The translations under genes and the position numbers were made by a program. The notes under the pieces are model-generated. The model did no database searches, was not told the DNA's origin, and saw nothing but the letters and a program-made list of their open reading frames with translations. Of a stretch of 64,000 bases of DNA, positions 8,702 through 18,106 are shown piece after piece. The number at the start of each line of letters is the position of its first letter. Within the stretch, counting starts at the first letter, position 1. Location of the stretch: contig NZ_JAUSTM010000010.1 of assembly GCF_030812835.1 (NCBI RefSeq), forward strand, positions 26,896 to 90,895, in the 5' to 3' direction. The stretch is from Streptococcus moroccensis (GTDB taxonomy: Bacteria > Bacillota > Bacilli > Lactobacillales > Streptococcaceae).

Positions 8702-9478
8702 TTAAGATTGGGATAGTCGAGTAGACGAGACATCAATAACTCCAAAATGAAACTTGGTATTGGGCCTGACCAGTCGATCAAATCCTAACGTTTCAAAACT
8801 CGAATCTTTAAAATGTGCCTTAAGGATGATTTTCTGTCTGGCCACGCGCTTGGCTTCTGCTAGAAACTCTGGCGTCATCCTTGCAGGATTAGCCAAAGAT
8901 GCTAATCCTGATAAATTTTCAGACTCTGTGATATTTTCGGAAAACATAGGATCGCAATAAATCACATCCACTGATTGGTCTGGCGCAGCCTTTAAGAAGG
9001 CTAAACTGTCAACACACTGGGTCTTGATGCGACGCATGGCATGATCTATCTGATCATTTCCCGACACAAAGCGCTTTAACCCCTGGCTTACAATCAGGTG
9101 AATCAGGGGATCACTCTCTAAGGCTGTCACCTGATGGCCAGCATAAGCCATGACAATACTATCGCTAGCCAAGCCCATGGTCGTGTCCAGTATTTGGAAA
9201 GGACTCGATCCAATTAGTTCCGAAAGAGGGTCTCTAGGCGCCTTAATCCTTAACATGGCCGTATCTGGATGAAAGGATAGGGTCTCGCCAGTGTTGCTTC
9301 TAAAGAGCAGTTTATCCTTATAGACCACCAAGGCCCCTTCCTTATCTCCTATGATGCGCCTTATACTTGCTTTGCCTCTTTCCAGATAAGGCACCTGAAA
9401 AGCGTTTGCCAGAGCTACCGCTTCAGCTAGCTTCTCAGGATCAGTCTTAAAACTGGTCGTTACTACAAAATCTTTCAT
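8702..9478 (-). CDS. Class I SAM-dependent methyltransferase, RsmJ/YpiP-like
   Basis: This 258-residue protein has an N-terminal conserved segment MKDFVVTTSFKTDPEKLAEA and LERGKASIRRI. The SAM-binding region includes ILDTTMGLASDSIVMAY (DxTxGLxxD, motif I) and VDVIYCDPMFSENITES (DPMF, motif IV). This motif order is that of the RsmJ-like rRNA methyltransferase group found in Firmicutes; the actual substrate is inferred only. There is no SD: TATAAT ends 6 bases before the ATG, so the mRNA may be leaderless. The gene stands alone. Confidence 0.8.
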   Translation of the reverse strand: MKDFVVTTSFKTDPEKLAEAVALANAFQVPYLERGKASIRRIIGDKEGALVVYKDKLLFRSNTGETLSFHPDTAMLRIKAPRDPLSELIGSSPFQILDTTMGLASDSIVMAYAGHQVTALESDPLIHLIVSQGLKRFVSGNDQIDHAMRRIKTQCVDSLAFLKAAPDQSVDVIYCDPMFSENITESENLSGLASLANPARMTPEFLAEAKRVARQKIILKAHFKDSSFETLGFDRLVRPNTKFHFGVIDVSSTRLSQS

Positions 9479-9484
9479 ACTGTG

Positions 9485-9493
9485 ATTATAGCA
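9485..9493 (-). promoter_or_regulatory. Extended -10 promoter giving a probable leaderless mRNA
   Basis: The minus strand reads TGCTATAAT, CACAGT, ATG. This is the same geometry as polA: an extended -10, 6 bases, then the start codon with no SD. Confidence 0.55.
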
Positions 9494-9537
9494 TGAAATG
9501 ATTAAAAGCCTCCCAATTTATGAGAGACTTGTTCGAT

Positions 9538-10260
9538 TTAGGATGCTGGGTAGATGTACATGACACTATAGCCATAGGCAGGGTCTGTTGGGTCAAAAAT
9601 TCCTCGGTAATTACCGATTTGCATAATACCATTATAGTTTGATTCCAAAACCTGAATAGCTGTATCTGACTGGACATCTACAACGTAAGCGACATGGCCA
9701 TATCCACCATCAAACCAGACTGCTACCGCTCCTTCTTGAGGGGTTGTTCCGACTTGGTATCCTGCTGCTTGAGCGCTTGCTACCCAATCTGCCGCATTCC
9801 CCCAATAATCGCCTACCCATGGAGCCAACACTTTAACTCCCCAGGTGCATTGTCCCATCGGATAAGTATTTGTTTCTGTATTGGTATAGGTGGGTATAGT
9901 AAACGTAGAATCATAGCTAACATCTACTGACGACGTATAGTTAGTAGAACTGTCATAAGTGGTTGAAGTGGATGTATCGTACGTATAGTAGTTGTAGGCA
10001 GGATATCCGTAATCTGGTTGCCAAACAGCTTCATTGTAATATGCAAATGATTCGTTAGGTGCGCCTTCTTCAAATGAAAGGGCAGAAGCCTCTTGATTAC
10101 TCCATAACGCAACACCCAGTATTCCCGCTGCTACTGCCATTTTTAGTGAAGTGGCAGAATGAAGAACTGTCAATGGGGAACCATTGTCTCCACCTGAGTT
10201 GCTTTTCGTTCTCGTCGTTCTTGCTTTCCGTGAATGATGTTTACTTTCTTCTATCGTCAT
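9538..10260 (-). CDS. Secreted CHAP-domain peptidoglycan hydrolase
   Basis: The protein has 240 residues. A long basic and polar N-terminus (about 38 residues) precedes a hydrophobic export segment ([15 protein letters not shown]). A Tyr/Ser/Thr-rich linker follows (about 75-125), then a C-terminal CHAP domain. The catalytic Cys is in [10 protein letters not shown], His in [11 protein letters not shown], and the acid/Asn in LESNYNG. CHAP enzymes cut peptidoglycan as amidases or endopeptidases. SD AGGAGG is 8 bases from the ATG. It is probably a wall-remodelling autolysin; the exact bond is unknown. Confidence 0.85.
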   Translation of the reverse strand: MTIEESKHHSRKARTTRTKSNSGGDNGSPLTVLHSATSLKMAVAAGILGVALWSNQEASALSFEEGAPNESFAYYNEAVWQPDYGYPAYNYYTYDTSTSTTYDSSTNYTSSVDVSYDSTFTIPTYTNTETNTYPMGQCTWGVKVLAPWVGDYWGNAADWVASAQAAGYQVGTTPQEGAVAVWFDGGYGHVAYVVDVQSDTAIQVLESNYNGIMQIGNYRGIFDPTDPAYGYSVMYIYPAS

Positions 10261-10438
10261 TTAAATGACCTCCTAGACTAAATTTAACGGCTTACCGCTA
10301 GATTCCTCAAACATAAGCACAAAAAATCGACTCTTTTTGAGGTGCCCTTAGTCTACAGAAGAAGTCTTAAAACAAACTTGTAAAAACCTTAAGGAATGCT
10401 GAAAGCTATTAGTATTTAAAGTGAGCGATTGGAGAAAC
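10261..10438. other. Intergenic region upstream of CHAP gene
   Basis: This is the CHAP gene leader and promoter region. I could not place a convincing -35/-10 pair or a WalR-type site. Nothing else is recognisable before the carB terminator. Confidence 0.4.
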
Positions 10439-10463
10439 AAAAAACAGGATGTCTCCTGTTTTT
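10439..10463 (-). terminator. Terminator of the pyr operon, after carB
   Basis: The minus strand has AAAACAGGA / TCCTGTTTT with a short loop followed by a T-run, 13 bases beyond the carB stop codon. Confidence 0.88.
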
Positions 10464-10475
10464 CCTATTTCTATT

Positions 10476-13400
10476 TTAAATTGGTTGGGTCATAAAGCTG
10501 CGGCTTTCCAGAACCTTAAGCATGGCATTGGCTGTATCAAGTGCGGTGAAGAGCGGTACGCCGTTTTCTACTGCTGCCTGACGGATCATAGCACCGTGCT
10601 GTCCAGCGGTACGCTTCGTCCCCACAGTATTGATAATAGCCTGAACCTTGCCTTGGCGGACAAGACTAAGGATATCTTCTCCCTCGCCTTCACCAATTTT
10701 GGCAACGCTTTGTGCGGTCACGCCATTCTTATTAAGGAAGGTAGCTGTTCCCTTAGTGGCTAATACCCCGTAACCAATATTTTGGAAACGGCGTGCCATT
10801 TCTAAGGTCTCTTCTTTGCTATCATCTGAAATGGTGAAGATGACATTGCCAAATGTAGGCAAATGTAAGTAGCTGGCTTCAAAGGCCTTGTAAAGGGCTT
10901 TTTCAAGGGTTGTATCTGACCCCATAACCTCACCAGTTGACTTCATTTCAGGGCCGAGCAGGCTATCAACCTTAGCTAACTTGGTAAAGGAGAAGACTGG
11001 TGCCTTAATATGAACCTGCTGGCTTTCTGGGTAGAGCCCATCTGCGTAACCAAGGTCAGCCAAGGATTTGCCGAGGATCAATTGAGTAGCAACCTGAGCC
11101 ATTGGAATACCAGTTACCTTAGACAAGAATGGTACTGTACGGCTAGCACGTGGGTTAACCTCAATCACATAGACCTGCTCGTCTTTGATAACAAACTGAA
11201 TGTTCATCATACCGACACAATTCAGTCCGATAGCTAGACGTTTGGTATAGTCTACAATGGTATCTTGGACAGTCTGTGAGAGGGTTTGCGGTGGGTAAAC
11301 TGCCATAGAGTCCCCTGAGTGAACACCCGCTCGCTCGATGTGCTCCATAATCCCAGGAATCAACACCTGCTTGCCATCAGAAATCGCATCCACCTCACAC
11401 TCTTGACCAACAATGTAAGAGTCTACAAGGACCGGATGATCCGGGCTAGCCTTAACCGCAGTCCGCATATAGGTTCTAAGGTCTGCTTCATTTTCCACGA
11501 TTTCCATAGCACGACCACCAAGAACGTATGACGGACGGACTAGGACTGGGTAACCGATGCCCTTAGCTGCAGCTACTGCGCCTTCTTCATCAGTCGCAGT
11601 CTTCCCTGGTGGCTGTGGAATGTCAAGAGCCTTAAGGGCCTGCTCAAAGAGGTCACGGTCTTCTGCCCGGTCAAGGTCAGCTACCTGAGTACCAAGGATC
11701 TTCACACCTGCTTCTGCCAATGGCTCAGCCAAGTTAATGGCTGTCTGGCCACCAAACTGCACCACAACACCGATGGGTTGCTCGAGGTCAATGACGTTCA
11801 TGACATCTTCAAACGTGAGTGGCTCAAAGTAGAGCTTGTCTGAAACAGAGAAGTCTGTAGATACCGTCTCTGGGTTGGAGTTCATGATGATAGCTTCATA
11901 GCCCGCAGCCTGAATAGCCTTCACCGAGTGAACTGTTGCATAATCAAACTCCACCCCTTGTCCAATACGGATTGGACCTGACCCTAAGACAAGGACCGAC
12001 GGTTTTTCAGAGCGGATTGACTCATTTTCAAAGGCATAGGTTGAGTAGAAGTAAGGCGTTTCAGACTCAAATTCTGCAGCACAGGTATCCACCATTTTAT
12101 AGACTGGCAAGACTTGGTTTTCTTGGCGCATCTGGCGAACAGCTCCTGCACTTGTATCCCAGAGGTCAGCAATCTTACGGTCTGCAAAGCCATTGAGTTT
12201 GGCCGTTTTTAAGAGATCCAAGTCACCTGGTACTGCTAAAAGATCTTTCTCGATCTCATGGATGCGGAGCAACTTGTCCAAGAAGAAGGTGTCAATTTTT
12301 GTCAGCTCTGCTAATTCTGAAACAGTGTAGCCACGGCGAATAGCTTCTGAGAGGTAGAAAAGACGGTCATCCTGGGCCTTAACCATTTTTTCAACCAAAA
12401 GGTCATCCGATACATCTGCTAATTCAGGCATTTCGTTATGATAGACCCCAACTTCAAGGGAACGACAAGCTTTAAGAAGGCTCTCTTCAATGTTACGGCC
12501 GATGGCCATAACTTCACCTGTCGCCTTCATCTGCGTGCCAAGACGGCGCTCCCCTTTTTCAAACTTATCGAATGGGAAACGTGGAATTTTAGCGACCACA
12601 TAGTCTAGGGCAGGTTCAAACATAGCATAAGTCGATCCTGTGACAGGGTTAACCATTTCATCCAAGGTCAATCCAACCGCAATTTTAGCTGCGAGCTTGG
12701 CAATCGGATAACCTGTTGCCTTAGAGGCTAGGGCAGACGAGCGAGATACACGCGGGTTCACTTCGATGACGTAGTACTTGAAACTGTGTGGGTCTAAGGC
12801 AAGCTGAACGTTACAGCCCCCTTCGATTTTAAGGGCACGGATGATTTTCAAGCTGGCATCGCGGAGCATTTGGTGCTCAATGTCAGAGAGAGTCTGCGTT
12901 GGCGCAAATACGATAGAATCCCCTGTGTGAATGCCAACTGGGTCAAAGTTTTCCATGTTACACACCACAAGGGCATTATCAGCTGAGTCGCGCATCACTT
13001 CGTACTCGATTTCTTTGAAACCAGCAATAGAACGCTCGATCAAACATTGGGTTACAGGAGACAATTTCAAGCCATTTTCAGCGATCTCACGGAGTTCTTC
13101 TTCGTTGGCACACATCCCGCCGCCGGTACCACCAAGGGTAAAGGCTGGACGTACAATGACAGGATAACCGATCGTATTGGCAAAAGTAACTGCTTCTTCT
13201 ACCGTATTGACAATCTCAGACTCTGGAATTGGCTGATTGAGTTCTTCCATCAATTGCTTAAATAGGTCTCGATCTTCTGCTCGGTCAATAGCGGATAATT
13301 TAGTTCCTAAAAGCTCCACACCTAACTCATCTAAGATACCTTCCTTGGATAGCGTCATCGCCATGTTCAGACCTGTCTGCCCACCGAGTGTTGGTAGAAG

Positions 13401-13655
13401 AGCATCTGGACGTTCCTTGCGCAGAATGCGGGTTACAAATTCAAGCGTAATGGGCTCGATATAGACCTTATCAGCAATCTCTTTATCCGTCATAATGGTT
13501 GCTGGATTCGAGTTAACCAAGACAACTTGGTAGCCTTCTTCTTTCAGGGCCAAACAAGCCTGAGTCCCAGCATAGTCAAACTCAGCAGCCTGACCAATCA
13601 CGATTGGACCAGACCCAATCACCATAATTTTTTTAATATCCGTACGTTTTGGCAT
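10476..13655 (-). CDS. carB: Carbamoyl-phosphate synthase large subunit
   Basis: Makes carbamoyl phosphate from bicarbonate, ammonia (supplied by CarA) and two ATP, for pyrimidine and arginine synthesis. The protein has 1059 residues. It contains two homologous synthetase halves, each with a pre-ATP-grasp and ATP-grasp domain ([19 protein letters not shown] near residue 13 and [18 protein letters not shown] near 560). The C-terminal MGS-like allosteric domain spans about 930-1059. Key ATP-grasp elements TLGGTGGG and [12 protein letters not shown] are intact. The canonical start [14 protein letters not shown] has no SD; a structured repeat module ends directly at the ATG. It is the last gene of pyrR-pyrB-carA-carB. 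Confidence 0.97.
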   Translation of the reverse strand: MPKRTDIKKIMVIGSGPIVIGQAAEFDYAGTQACLALKEEGYQVVLVNSNPATIMTDKEIADKVYIEPITLEFVTRILRKERPDALLPTLGGQTGLNMAMTLSKEGILDELGVELLGTKLSAIDRAEDRDLFKQLMEELNQPIPESEIVNTVEEAVTFANTIGYPVIVRPAFTLGGTGGGMCANEEELREIAENGLKLSPVTQCLIERSIAGFKEIEYEVMRDSADNALVVCNMENFDPVGIHTGDSIVFAPTQTLSDIEHQMLRDASLKIIRALKIEGGCNVQLALDPHSFKYYVIEVNPRVSRSSALASKATGYPIAKLAAKIAVGLTLDEMVNPVTGSTYAMFEPALDYVVAKIPRFPFDKFEKGERRLGTQMKATGEVMAIGRNIEESLLKACRSLEVGVYHNEMPELADVSDDLLVEKMVKAQDDRLFYLSEAIRRGYTVSELAELTKIDTFFLDKLLRIHEIEKDLLAVPGDLDLLKTAKLNGFADRKIADLWDTSAGAVRQMRQENQVLPVYKMVDTCAAEFESETPYFYSTYAFENESIRSEKPSVLVLGSGPIRIGQGVEFDYATVHSVKAIQAAGYEAIIMNSNPETVSTDFSVSDKLYFEPLTFEDVMNVIDLEQPIGVVVQFGGQTAINLAEPLAEAGVKILGTQVADLDRAEDRDLFEQALKALDIPQPPGKTATDEEGAVAAAKGIGYPVLVRPSYVLGGRAMEIVENEADLRTYMRTAVKASPDHPVLVDSYIVGQECEVDAISDGKQVLIPGIMEHIERAGVHSGDSMAVYPPQTLSQTVQDTIVDYTKRLAIGLNCVGMMNIQFVIKDEQVYVIEVNPRASRTVPFLSKVTGIPMAQVATQLILGKSLADLGYADGLYPESQQVHIKAPVFSFTKLAKVDSLLGPEMKSTGEVMGSDTTLEKALYKAFEASYLHLPTFGNVIFTISDDSKEETLEMARRFQNIGYGVLATKGTATFLNKNGVTAQSVAKIGEGEGEDILSLVRQGKVQAIINTVGTKRTAGQHGAMIRQAAVENGVPLFTALDTANAMLKVLESRSFMTQPI

Positions 13656-13787
13656 AATTTAAGATACAAAGGGCGTCTAAAAATCCGTATGAAAATAGGA
13701 GGCTGACGCTGTGTGCTAGCACACAAGGAAAGACTATCTTTTTCAATAGGATTTTAGCCCGTGTTCATTTCTAAAAAAACACGAGAC
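13656..13787 (-). repeat. 5' module ending at the carB start codon, related to the one before rmlB
   Basis: On the minus strand the segment starts with a hairpin closed by CGTGTT / AACACG, then GGGCTAAAAT, GAAAAAGATA and TCTTTC. A perfect palindrome GTGTGCTAGCACAC follows, then CGTCAG, CTATTTT, ACGGATT and finally CCCTTTGTATCTTAAATT before ATG. The same ordered blocks precede rmlB (40366-40515). The middle palindrome differs in sequence there but is again a palindrome. No SD is present in the last 30 bases. Confidence 0.65.
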
Positions 13788-13800
13788 CTTTGCTTACTCC

Positions 13801-13967
13801 TTTCTATTCGCCGTCTCTCGGGACGGCATTAAATCTGTGACTCCGACGTGAGAAAACACCGGCCATATTCCGGTTGTTTTCGAGCTAGTGCCTGACCTAG
13901 CCAAGGCACCCTAGTGGTTGGCGTATGACAAGGAGCTACGTTAGTAGCACTTGGATTTGGGCAGGCC
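13801..13967 (-). repeat. Structured 167-bp tandem repeat, unit 1 (carA-carB gap)
   Basis: It is about 95% identical to unit 2. On the minus (transcribed) strand it can form four hairpins: GCTAC/GTAGC; GTGCCT/AGGCAC; GAAAACA-CCGG/CCGG-TGTTTTC; and GCCGTC/GACGGC. The last has the loop CCGAGA and contains GUCCCGAGAG, which resembles a PyrR-binding loop. Differences between the units preserve pairing. Confidence 0.75.
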
Positions 13968-14134
13968 TTTCTATTCGCCGTCTCTCGGGACGGCATTAAA
14001 TCTGTATCTCCGACGTGAGAAAACACCAGCGATATTCTGGTTGTTTTCGAACTAGTGCCTGACCTAGCCAAGACACCCTAGTGGTTGGCGTATGAAAAGG
14101 AGCTACGTTAGTAGCACTTGGATTTGGGCAGGCT
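13968..14134 (-). repeat. Structured 167-bp tandem repeat, unit 2 (carA-carB gap)
   Basis: This is the second copy, directly abutting unit 1 and 35 bases after the carA stop codon. In the long hairpin CCGG...CCGG of unit 1 is replaced by CCAG...CTGG, a compensatory pair change. In another hairpin GTGCCT becomes GTGTCT, still pairing with AGGCAC through G-U. I find no credible protein in either copy. Confidence 0.75.
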
Positions 14135-14168
14135 TTTCTTTTTCTGTCTCTCATTTAGGAGTATCGTA

Positions 14169-15257
14169 TTATCGTTTGGCTTGCTCTAGCTTAAACGCGT
14201 CCATCAATTCCATAAAGTCATCAAAAAGGTAACTTGCATCATGTGGACCAGGTGCCGCATCTGGATGGAACTGAACTGAAAAACCAGGAAAATCACGGTG
14301 GCGAACGCCTTCCACAGACTTATCATTAATTTCCTCATGGGTTACAATCAGACAATCTGGCAGATTGTCACGTGATACAGCAAATCCATGGTTTTGACTG
14401 GTAAAATCAACGCGACCGGTAGCTATCTCACGTACGGCATGGTTAAAGCCTCGGTGACCGAAAGTCATCTTATAAGTCGAAGCACCATTAGCTTTACTGA
14501 AAAGTTGATGACCCATACAAATGCCAAAAATAGGAAGTTTACCTTGAATTCCTCGAATCATGTCAAGAGCCCACGGCACATCATCGGGATCACCAGGTCC
14601 ATTTGACAGCATTACACCATCGGGATTAAGTTCTAAAATAGTTTCCGCTGTTGTATCATGAGGCACAACCGTCACGTTGCATTCACGTTTTGCAAGTTCA
14701 CGCAAAATCGAATGTTTAAGGCCAAAGTCTACTAGAACAACTGACCTTCCCACACCAGGAGCTGGATACGCTGTTTTGGTCGAAACCTGAGAAATCCCAT
14801 CTGTAGGTAAGACAGTTGCTTTTAGTTGGTCTAACTGATGCTCTAAATTGTCTCCGACATTAGAAAGGGTAGCCTTCATGGTTCCATGCTTGCGAATAAT
14901 CCGTGTAAGCGCCCTTGTGTCTATACCAGAAATCCCTGGAATGTTTTTAGCTCTTAAGAATTGATCAAGCGTCATCTGGTTACGCCAGTTGCTGCCTTCC
15001 CTTGCCCATTCATAAACGACCACGCCCTTACAAGTCGGATGGATAGACTCATAGTCGTCTCGATTTATCCCATAATTGCCCACCATTGGGTAGGTAAAGG
15101 TTAAGATTTGCCCGTTATAGGATTGGTCTGTGATAGATTCTTGGTAACCTGTCATACCTGTATTGAAAACCAACTCACCAGTTGTATCAATATTAGCTCC
15201 GAAGGCTTCCCCTTCAAATACCGTACCGTCTTCTAAAATCAATCGTCTTCTTGTCAT
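14169..15257 (-). CDS. carA: Carbamoyl-phosphate synthase small subunit
   Basis: Glutaminase subunit that feeds ammonia to CarB. I choose the ATG at 15257 ([20 protein letters not shown], 362 residues): it has SD AGGGGAG at good spacing and matches the family N-terminus. An upstream in-frame start at 15338 would lie inside pyrB. The N-terminal CPSase_sm_chain domain has [15 protein letters not shown]. The C-terminal GATase1 domain has nucleophile Cys in FGICMGHQL and His/Glu in [14 protein letters not shown]. It lies 25 bases after pyrB. Between it and carB lie the duplicated structured units. Confidence 0.97.
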   Translation of the reverse strand: MTRRRLILEDGTVFEGEAFGANIDTTGELVFNTGMTGYQESITDQSYNGQILTFTYPMVGNYGINRDDYESIHPTCKGVVVYEWAREGSNWRNQMTLDQFLRAKNIPGISGIDTRALTRIIRKHGTMKATLSNVGDNLEHQLDQLKATVLPTDGISQVSTKTAYPAPGVGRSVVLVDFGLKHSILRELAKRECNVTVVPHDTTAETILELNPDGVMLSNGPGDPDDVPWALDMIRGIQGKLPIFGICMGHQLFSKANGASTYKMTFGHRGFNHAVREIATGRVDFTSQNHGFAVSRDNLPDCLIVTHEEINDKSVEGVRHRDFPGFSVQFHPDAAPGPHDASYLFDDFMELMDAFKLEQAKR

Positions 15258-15282
15258 TTCTTCTCCCCTATCCATTTTTATA

Positions 15283-16209
15283 TTAAGCTCTGTCACGTAA
15301 GACGGCTTCAATAATGGCCATTCTAACAAAGACACCATTAGCCATCTGAGCTACAATCCGTGACTTTGGTGCCTCCACCAAGTGATCGTCAATCTCAACA
15401 CCGCGGTTAACTGGTGCAGGATGCATGACAATTGCTTGATCTTTCAAACAGTCATACCGAGCCTGAGTCAGCCCAAATTGGCTGTTGTACCTTTCTTTTG
15501 AAAAGCTGGTTTCCCCATCATGACGTTCATGCTGAACTCTTAGAAGCATGACAACATCTAGCTCATCAATGACATCATCGATGGCGACATGACGACCGTA
15601 AACATCAAATTCCTCTGAATACCATTCTGCAGGGCCCGTAAAATAGAGCTCAGCTCCCAGTCGTTTTAAAATCTGCATGTTTGACTTGGCTACGCGCGAA
15701 TGCGTCAAATCCCCACAAATAGCAACTTTCAACTGGTCAAATTGACCAAATTCCTCATAAATGGTCATTAAGTCAAGTAATGATTGACTAGGGTGCTGAC
15801 CAGATCCATCTCCACCATTAATGATGGCAGAGTTAATATGACCACTGTCGACTAATTGTTTATAATAATCGACATCAGGATGTCGAATGACACAAACATC
15901 TGCACCCAAAGCAGACATGGTCAATACTGTGTCGTAGAGTGTTTCACCCTTATTAACTGAGCTGGTTTTTGCATCAAAATCAATCAAATTCAATCCCAAG
16001 CGCATCTCCGCAACCTCAAACGATTTATGGGTTCGGGTTGAGGATTCAAAGAACAAGTTAGCCGCGAAATACTGGCGTTGAGGATTAAAGGTCGCACGAC
16101 CATTTTTAAAATCAGACCCTCGTCTGATGAGTCCTAGAACCTCTTCATTGGTCAGCAATTCCATGCTGACCAGGTTCTGAAGGGAAACTTGACCATTTAA
16201 AATTGACAT
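15283..16209 (-). CDS. pyrB: Aspartate carbamoyltransferase catalytic subunit
   Basis: Condenses carbamoyl phosphate with aspartate, the committed step of pyrimidine synthesis. The 308-residue protein carries the carbamoyl-phosphate motif [12 protein letters not shown], then [11 protein letters not shown] and [11 protein letters not shown]. It has no regulatory partner gene (pyrI), as normal in Firmicutes. SD AGAGGG is 6 bases from the ATG. It is second in the pyr operon, 73 bases after pyrR. Confidence 0.97.
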   Translation of the reverse strand: MSILNGQVSLQNLVSMELLTNEEVLGLIRRGSDFKNGRATFNPQRQYFAANLFFESSTRTHKSFEVAEMRLGLNLIDFDAKTSSVNKGETLYDTVLTMSALGADVCVIRHPDVDYYKQLVDSGHINSAIINGGDGSGQHPSQSLLDLMTIYEEFGQFDQLKVAICGDLTHSRVAKSNMQILKRLGAELYFTGPAEWYSEEFDVYGRHVAIDDVIDELDVVMLLRVQHERHDGETSFSKERYNSQFGLTQARYDCLKDQAIVMHPAPVNRGVEIDDHLVEAPKSRIVAQMANGVFVRMAIIEAVLRDRA

Positions 16210-16282
16210 ATTAAAACCCTCTTCTGAATGATGTCTCTCCGATAAAGCAATGGTTTAAATAATGAAAGAAGTCCACATACTC

Positions 16283-16804
16283 TTAATCAACCGTTAAGAG
16301 GTCCACCGCATCTTCCCCATCAATTTCTTCCACCTTGACAATGATTTCCTCTGCCCGACTAGTTGGAATGTTTTTGCCAACATAATCTGCTCGAATAGGC
16401 AATTCACGATGTCCACGGTCTACAAGGACAGCTAAGCTTACTCGCGAAGGGCGACCAAGACTCACCAAATTATCGATAGCTGCACGAATCGTACGACCTG
16501 TATAAAGAACATCATCTACCAAAATGACATCACGATCTGTAACATCGGCTTCCATCATAGTCGTGTCTTCTTCAACTTTGATATCATCACGAAATGGTTT
16601 TGTATCAAGAGACCCTAGTGGCACCTGGACACCTTCTAATTGAAACAAGCGTTCTTGAATCCGTTTGGCAATTGGCACACCTCTTGTTTGAATACCTGCA
16701 AGAACGATATTATCTAAATTTTTATTGCGTTCAATGATCTCGTAGGTAATCCGTGTAATAGCCCGTTTCATTGTCATGCTATCAATGATTTCTTTGGTCT
16801 TCAT
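16283..16804 (-). CDS. pyrR: Bifunctional pyr operon attenuator / uracil phosphoribosyltransferase
   Basis: An RNA-binding repressor that binds leader RNA when UMP is high and promotes termination; it also has weak UPRTase activity. The 173-residue type I PRTase fold shows the PRPP motif [17 protein letters not shown], and ARG/RNA-face residues in [23 protein letters not shown]. It heads pyrR-pyrB-carA-carB and lies directly behind its own attenuator. Confidence 0.97.
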   Translation of the reverse strand: MKTKEIIDSMTMKRAITRITYEIIERNKNLDNIVLAGIQTRGVPIAKRIQERLFQLEGVQVPLGSLDTKPFRDDIKVEEDTTMMEADVTDRDVILVDDVLYTGRTIRAAIDNLVSLGRPSRVSLAVLVDRGHRELPIRADYVGKNIPTSRAEEIIVKVEEIDGEDAVDLLTVD

Positions 16805-16840
16805 CCTAATCTCCTTTTTTTCAAATCATCGGCTCTCACC

Positions 16841-16950
16841 AAAAAGAGCATCTCCCTTTAGGAGATGCTCAAAATTCAGGGCACAACAATTCTGTTATCC
16901 CTGGCTTTATCCGTCTCCTTACTTGCCTCACGGGACAAGATTAAAGGAAT
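16841..16950 (-). promoter_or_regulatory. PyrR-responsive attenuator in the pyrR leader
   Basis: In transcription order: the PyrR-binding hairpin CTTGTCCCGTGAGGCAAG, with the conserved loop GUCCCGUGAGG (around 16925-16936); an antiterminator arm pair CAGGG/CCCTG; and a strong terminator, GAGCATCTCC/GGAGATGCTC followed by T5 (16841-16870). This is the classic arrangement in which UMP-PyrR stabilises the first hairpin and lets the terminator form. Confidence 0.88.
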
Positions 16951-16964
16951 TTTATATTAATCGT

Positions 16965-16992
16965 ATTATACCAGAATCTCAGCTAATTTCAA
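16965..16992 (-). promoter_or_regulatory. pyr operon promoter
   Basis: On the minus strand there is -35 TTGAAA (16987-16992), a 16-base spacer and -10 TATAAT (16965-16970). The leader before pyrR is about 150 bases. Confidence 0.8.
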
Positions 16993-17049
16993 GGAAAAAG
17001 CTACTCCGACTGTTTAAAAAAGACTACTTCCTAAGAAATAGTCCATGTT

Positions 17050-17685
17050 TTATCGTACCCGTTTACGGGACCAATTGATTTGTTTGATGGCATAGAGAAG
17101 GTAGCCACCTATAACATAAACGACACAAATAATCGCAATCATCTGAAGGACATAGGGCCAACCATACTTGGTTACATTGATGAAAAAGTAGGGAAAAGGA
17201 CTATCTTTAGCATCTTTAATGGGTATTTTAGTAACCAAGCCGTTAAAAAGGGCAAGCCCACAATAAACGATAGGAACACCTGTCCATAGAAAAGGGTCAT
17301 ACCATTTGTACTGCCTAGGTTTATCAAAGAAGAACGTATCTAGAAACATCATTGCAGGAACCAAATAATGGCACAATATATTTTCCACTCGCCAAAAATC
17401 ATCTGCAATCGGCGCTAGTAAGATATGGTAAATCACCATGGTAATCATAATCGCCATTGTTACTGCAGCCTTGCTGCGAAGGACCTTTTGTGATGCCCAG
17501 ATAGCCTCTGATTGCGTCATCATCAGATAGACCTGATAAGCCATAAACAAGAAGACCAAGAGATTCGATAAAATTGTGTAGTACATAAACATATGTCCAC
17601 CATACTTAACCACTTCAAGGAAAACGCCAATCAAGGCTAAAAGCGTTAAGTGTAGACGATAATATAGGATTTTATTTGACGTCAT
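17050..17685 (-). CDS. Pr6Pr family integral membrane protein
   Basis: The protein has 211 residues and about six hydrophobic helices. YTILSNLLVFLFMAYQ, ILCHYLVPAMMFLDTFFF and YDPFLWTGVPIVYCGLAL match the Pr6Pr (FAR-17a/AIG1-like) membrane family. The function is unknown. SD GAAGA. It starts 2 bases after yjdM ends and is probably co-transcribed with it. The charged C-terminus ends NWSRKRVR. Confidence 0.75.
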   Translation of the reverse strand: MTSNKILYYRLHLTLLALIGVFLEVVKYGGHMFMYYTILSNLLVFLFMAYQVYLMMTQSEAIWASQKVLRSKAAVTMAIMITMVIYHILLAPIADDFWRVENILCHYLVPAMMFLDTFFFDKPRQYKWYDPFLWTGVPIVYCGLALFNGLVTKIPIKDAKDSPFPYFFINVTKYGWPYVLQMIAIICVVYVIGGYLLYAIKQINWSRKRVR

Positions 17686-17686
17686 T

Positions 17687-18025
17687 TTAAATCTTCTTTA
17701 CAAATTCAGACTTCAGCTTCATAGCGCCAAAGCCATCAATTTTACAGTCAATGTTATGGTCTCCTTCAACGAGGCGGATATTTTTCACGCGCGCCCCTTG
17801 TTTAATGTCTTTAGGGGCCCCTTTCACCTTAAGATCCTTAATAACAGTTACCGTATCACCATCTTGTAGGAGGGTGCCGTTACTGTCTTTAACGACAAGG
17901 CCATCTTCTTCGACTGTCGTGTCAACTGGATTCCACTCATGAGCACATTCTGGACAAACCAGCAAGATGCCATCTTCATAGACATAAGGGGACTGGCACT
18001 GGGGGCAATTTGGTAAGTTTTCCAT
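17687..18025 (-). CDS. yjdM: Zinc-ribbon protein YjdM (PhnA family)
   Basis: The 112-residue protein has an N-terminal zinc ribbon ([21 protein letters not shown]; two CxxC pairs) and a C-terminal PhnA/YjdM beta domain ([20 protein letters not shown]). Older databases call it alkylphosphonate uptake protein PhnA, but there is no phosphonate operon here and the real role is unclear. SD lies in the GTGAGAATGAAA region. Confidence 0.9.
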   Translation of the reverse strand: MENLPNCPQCQSPYVYEDGILLVCPECAHEWNPVDTTVEEDGLVVKDSNGTLLQDGDTVTVIKDLKVKGAPKDIKQGARVKNIRLVEGDHNIDCKIDGFGAMKLKSEFVKKI

Positions 18026-18106
18026 ATTTTCATTCTCACTTTCATTTTCTAGAGCCTAGTATAGCAGATTATCCAAATTTCAACAAGAGGACTCCTAGAA
18101 GTTTCA

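Noticed and set aside
13829..14071. 80-codon minus-strand frame across the carA-carB repeats
   Set aside because: It exists only because the tandem repeat is open in that frame. It has no SD and no family resemblance, and the differences between copies preserve RNA pairing, not protein sequence.
15258..15338. Longer carA start inside pyrB
   Set aside because: The internal ATG at 15257 has the SD and matches the conserved CarA N-terminus.
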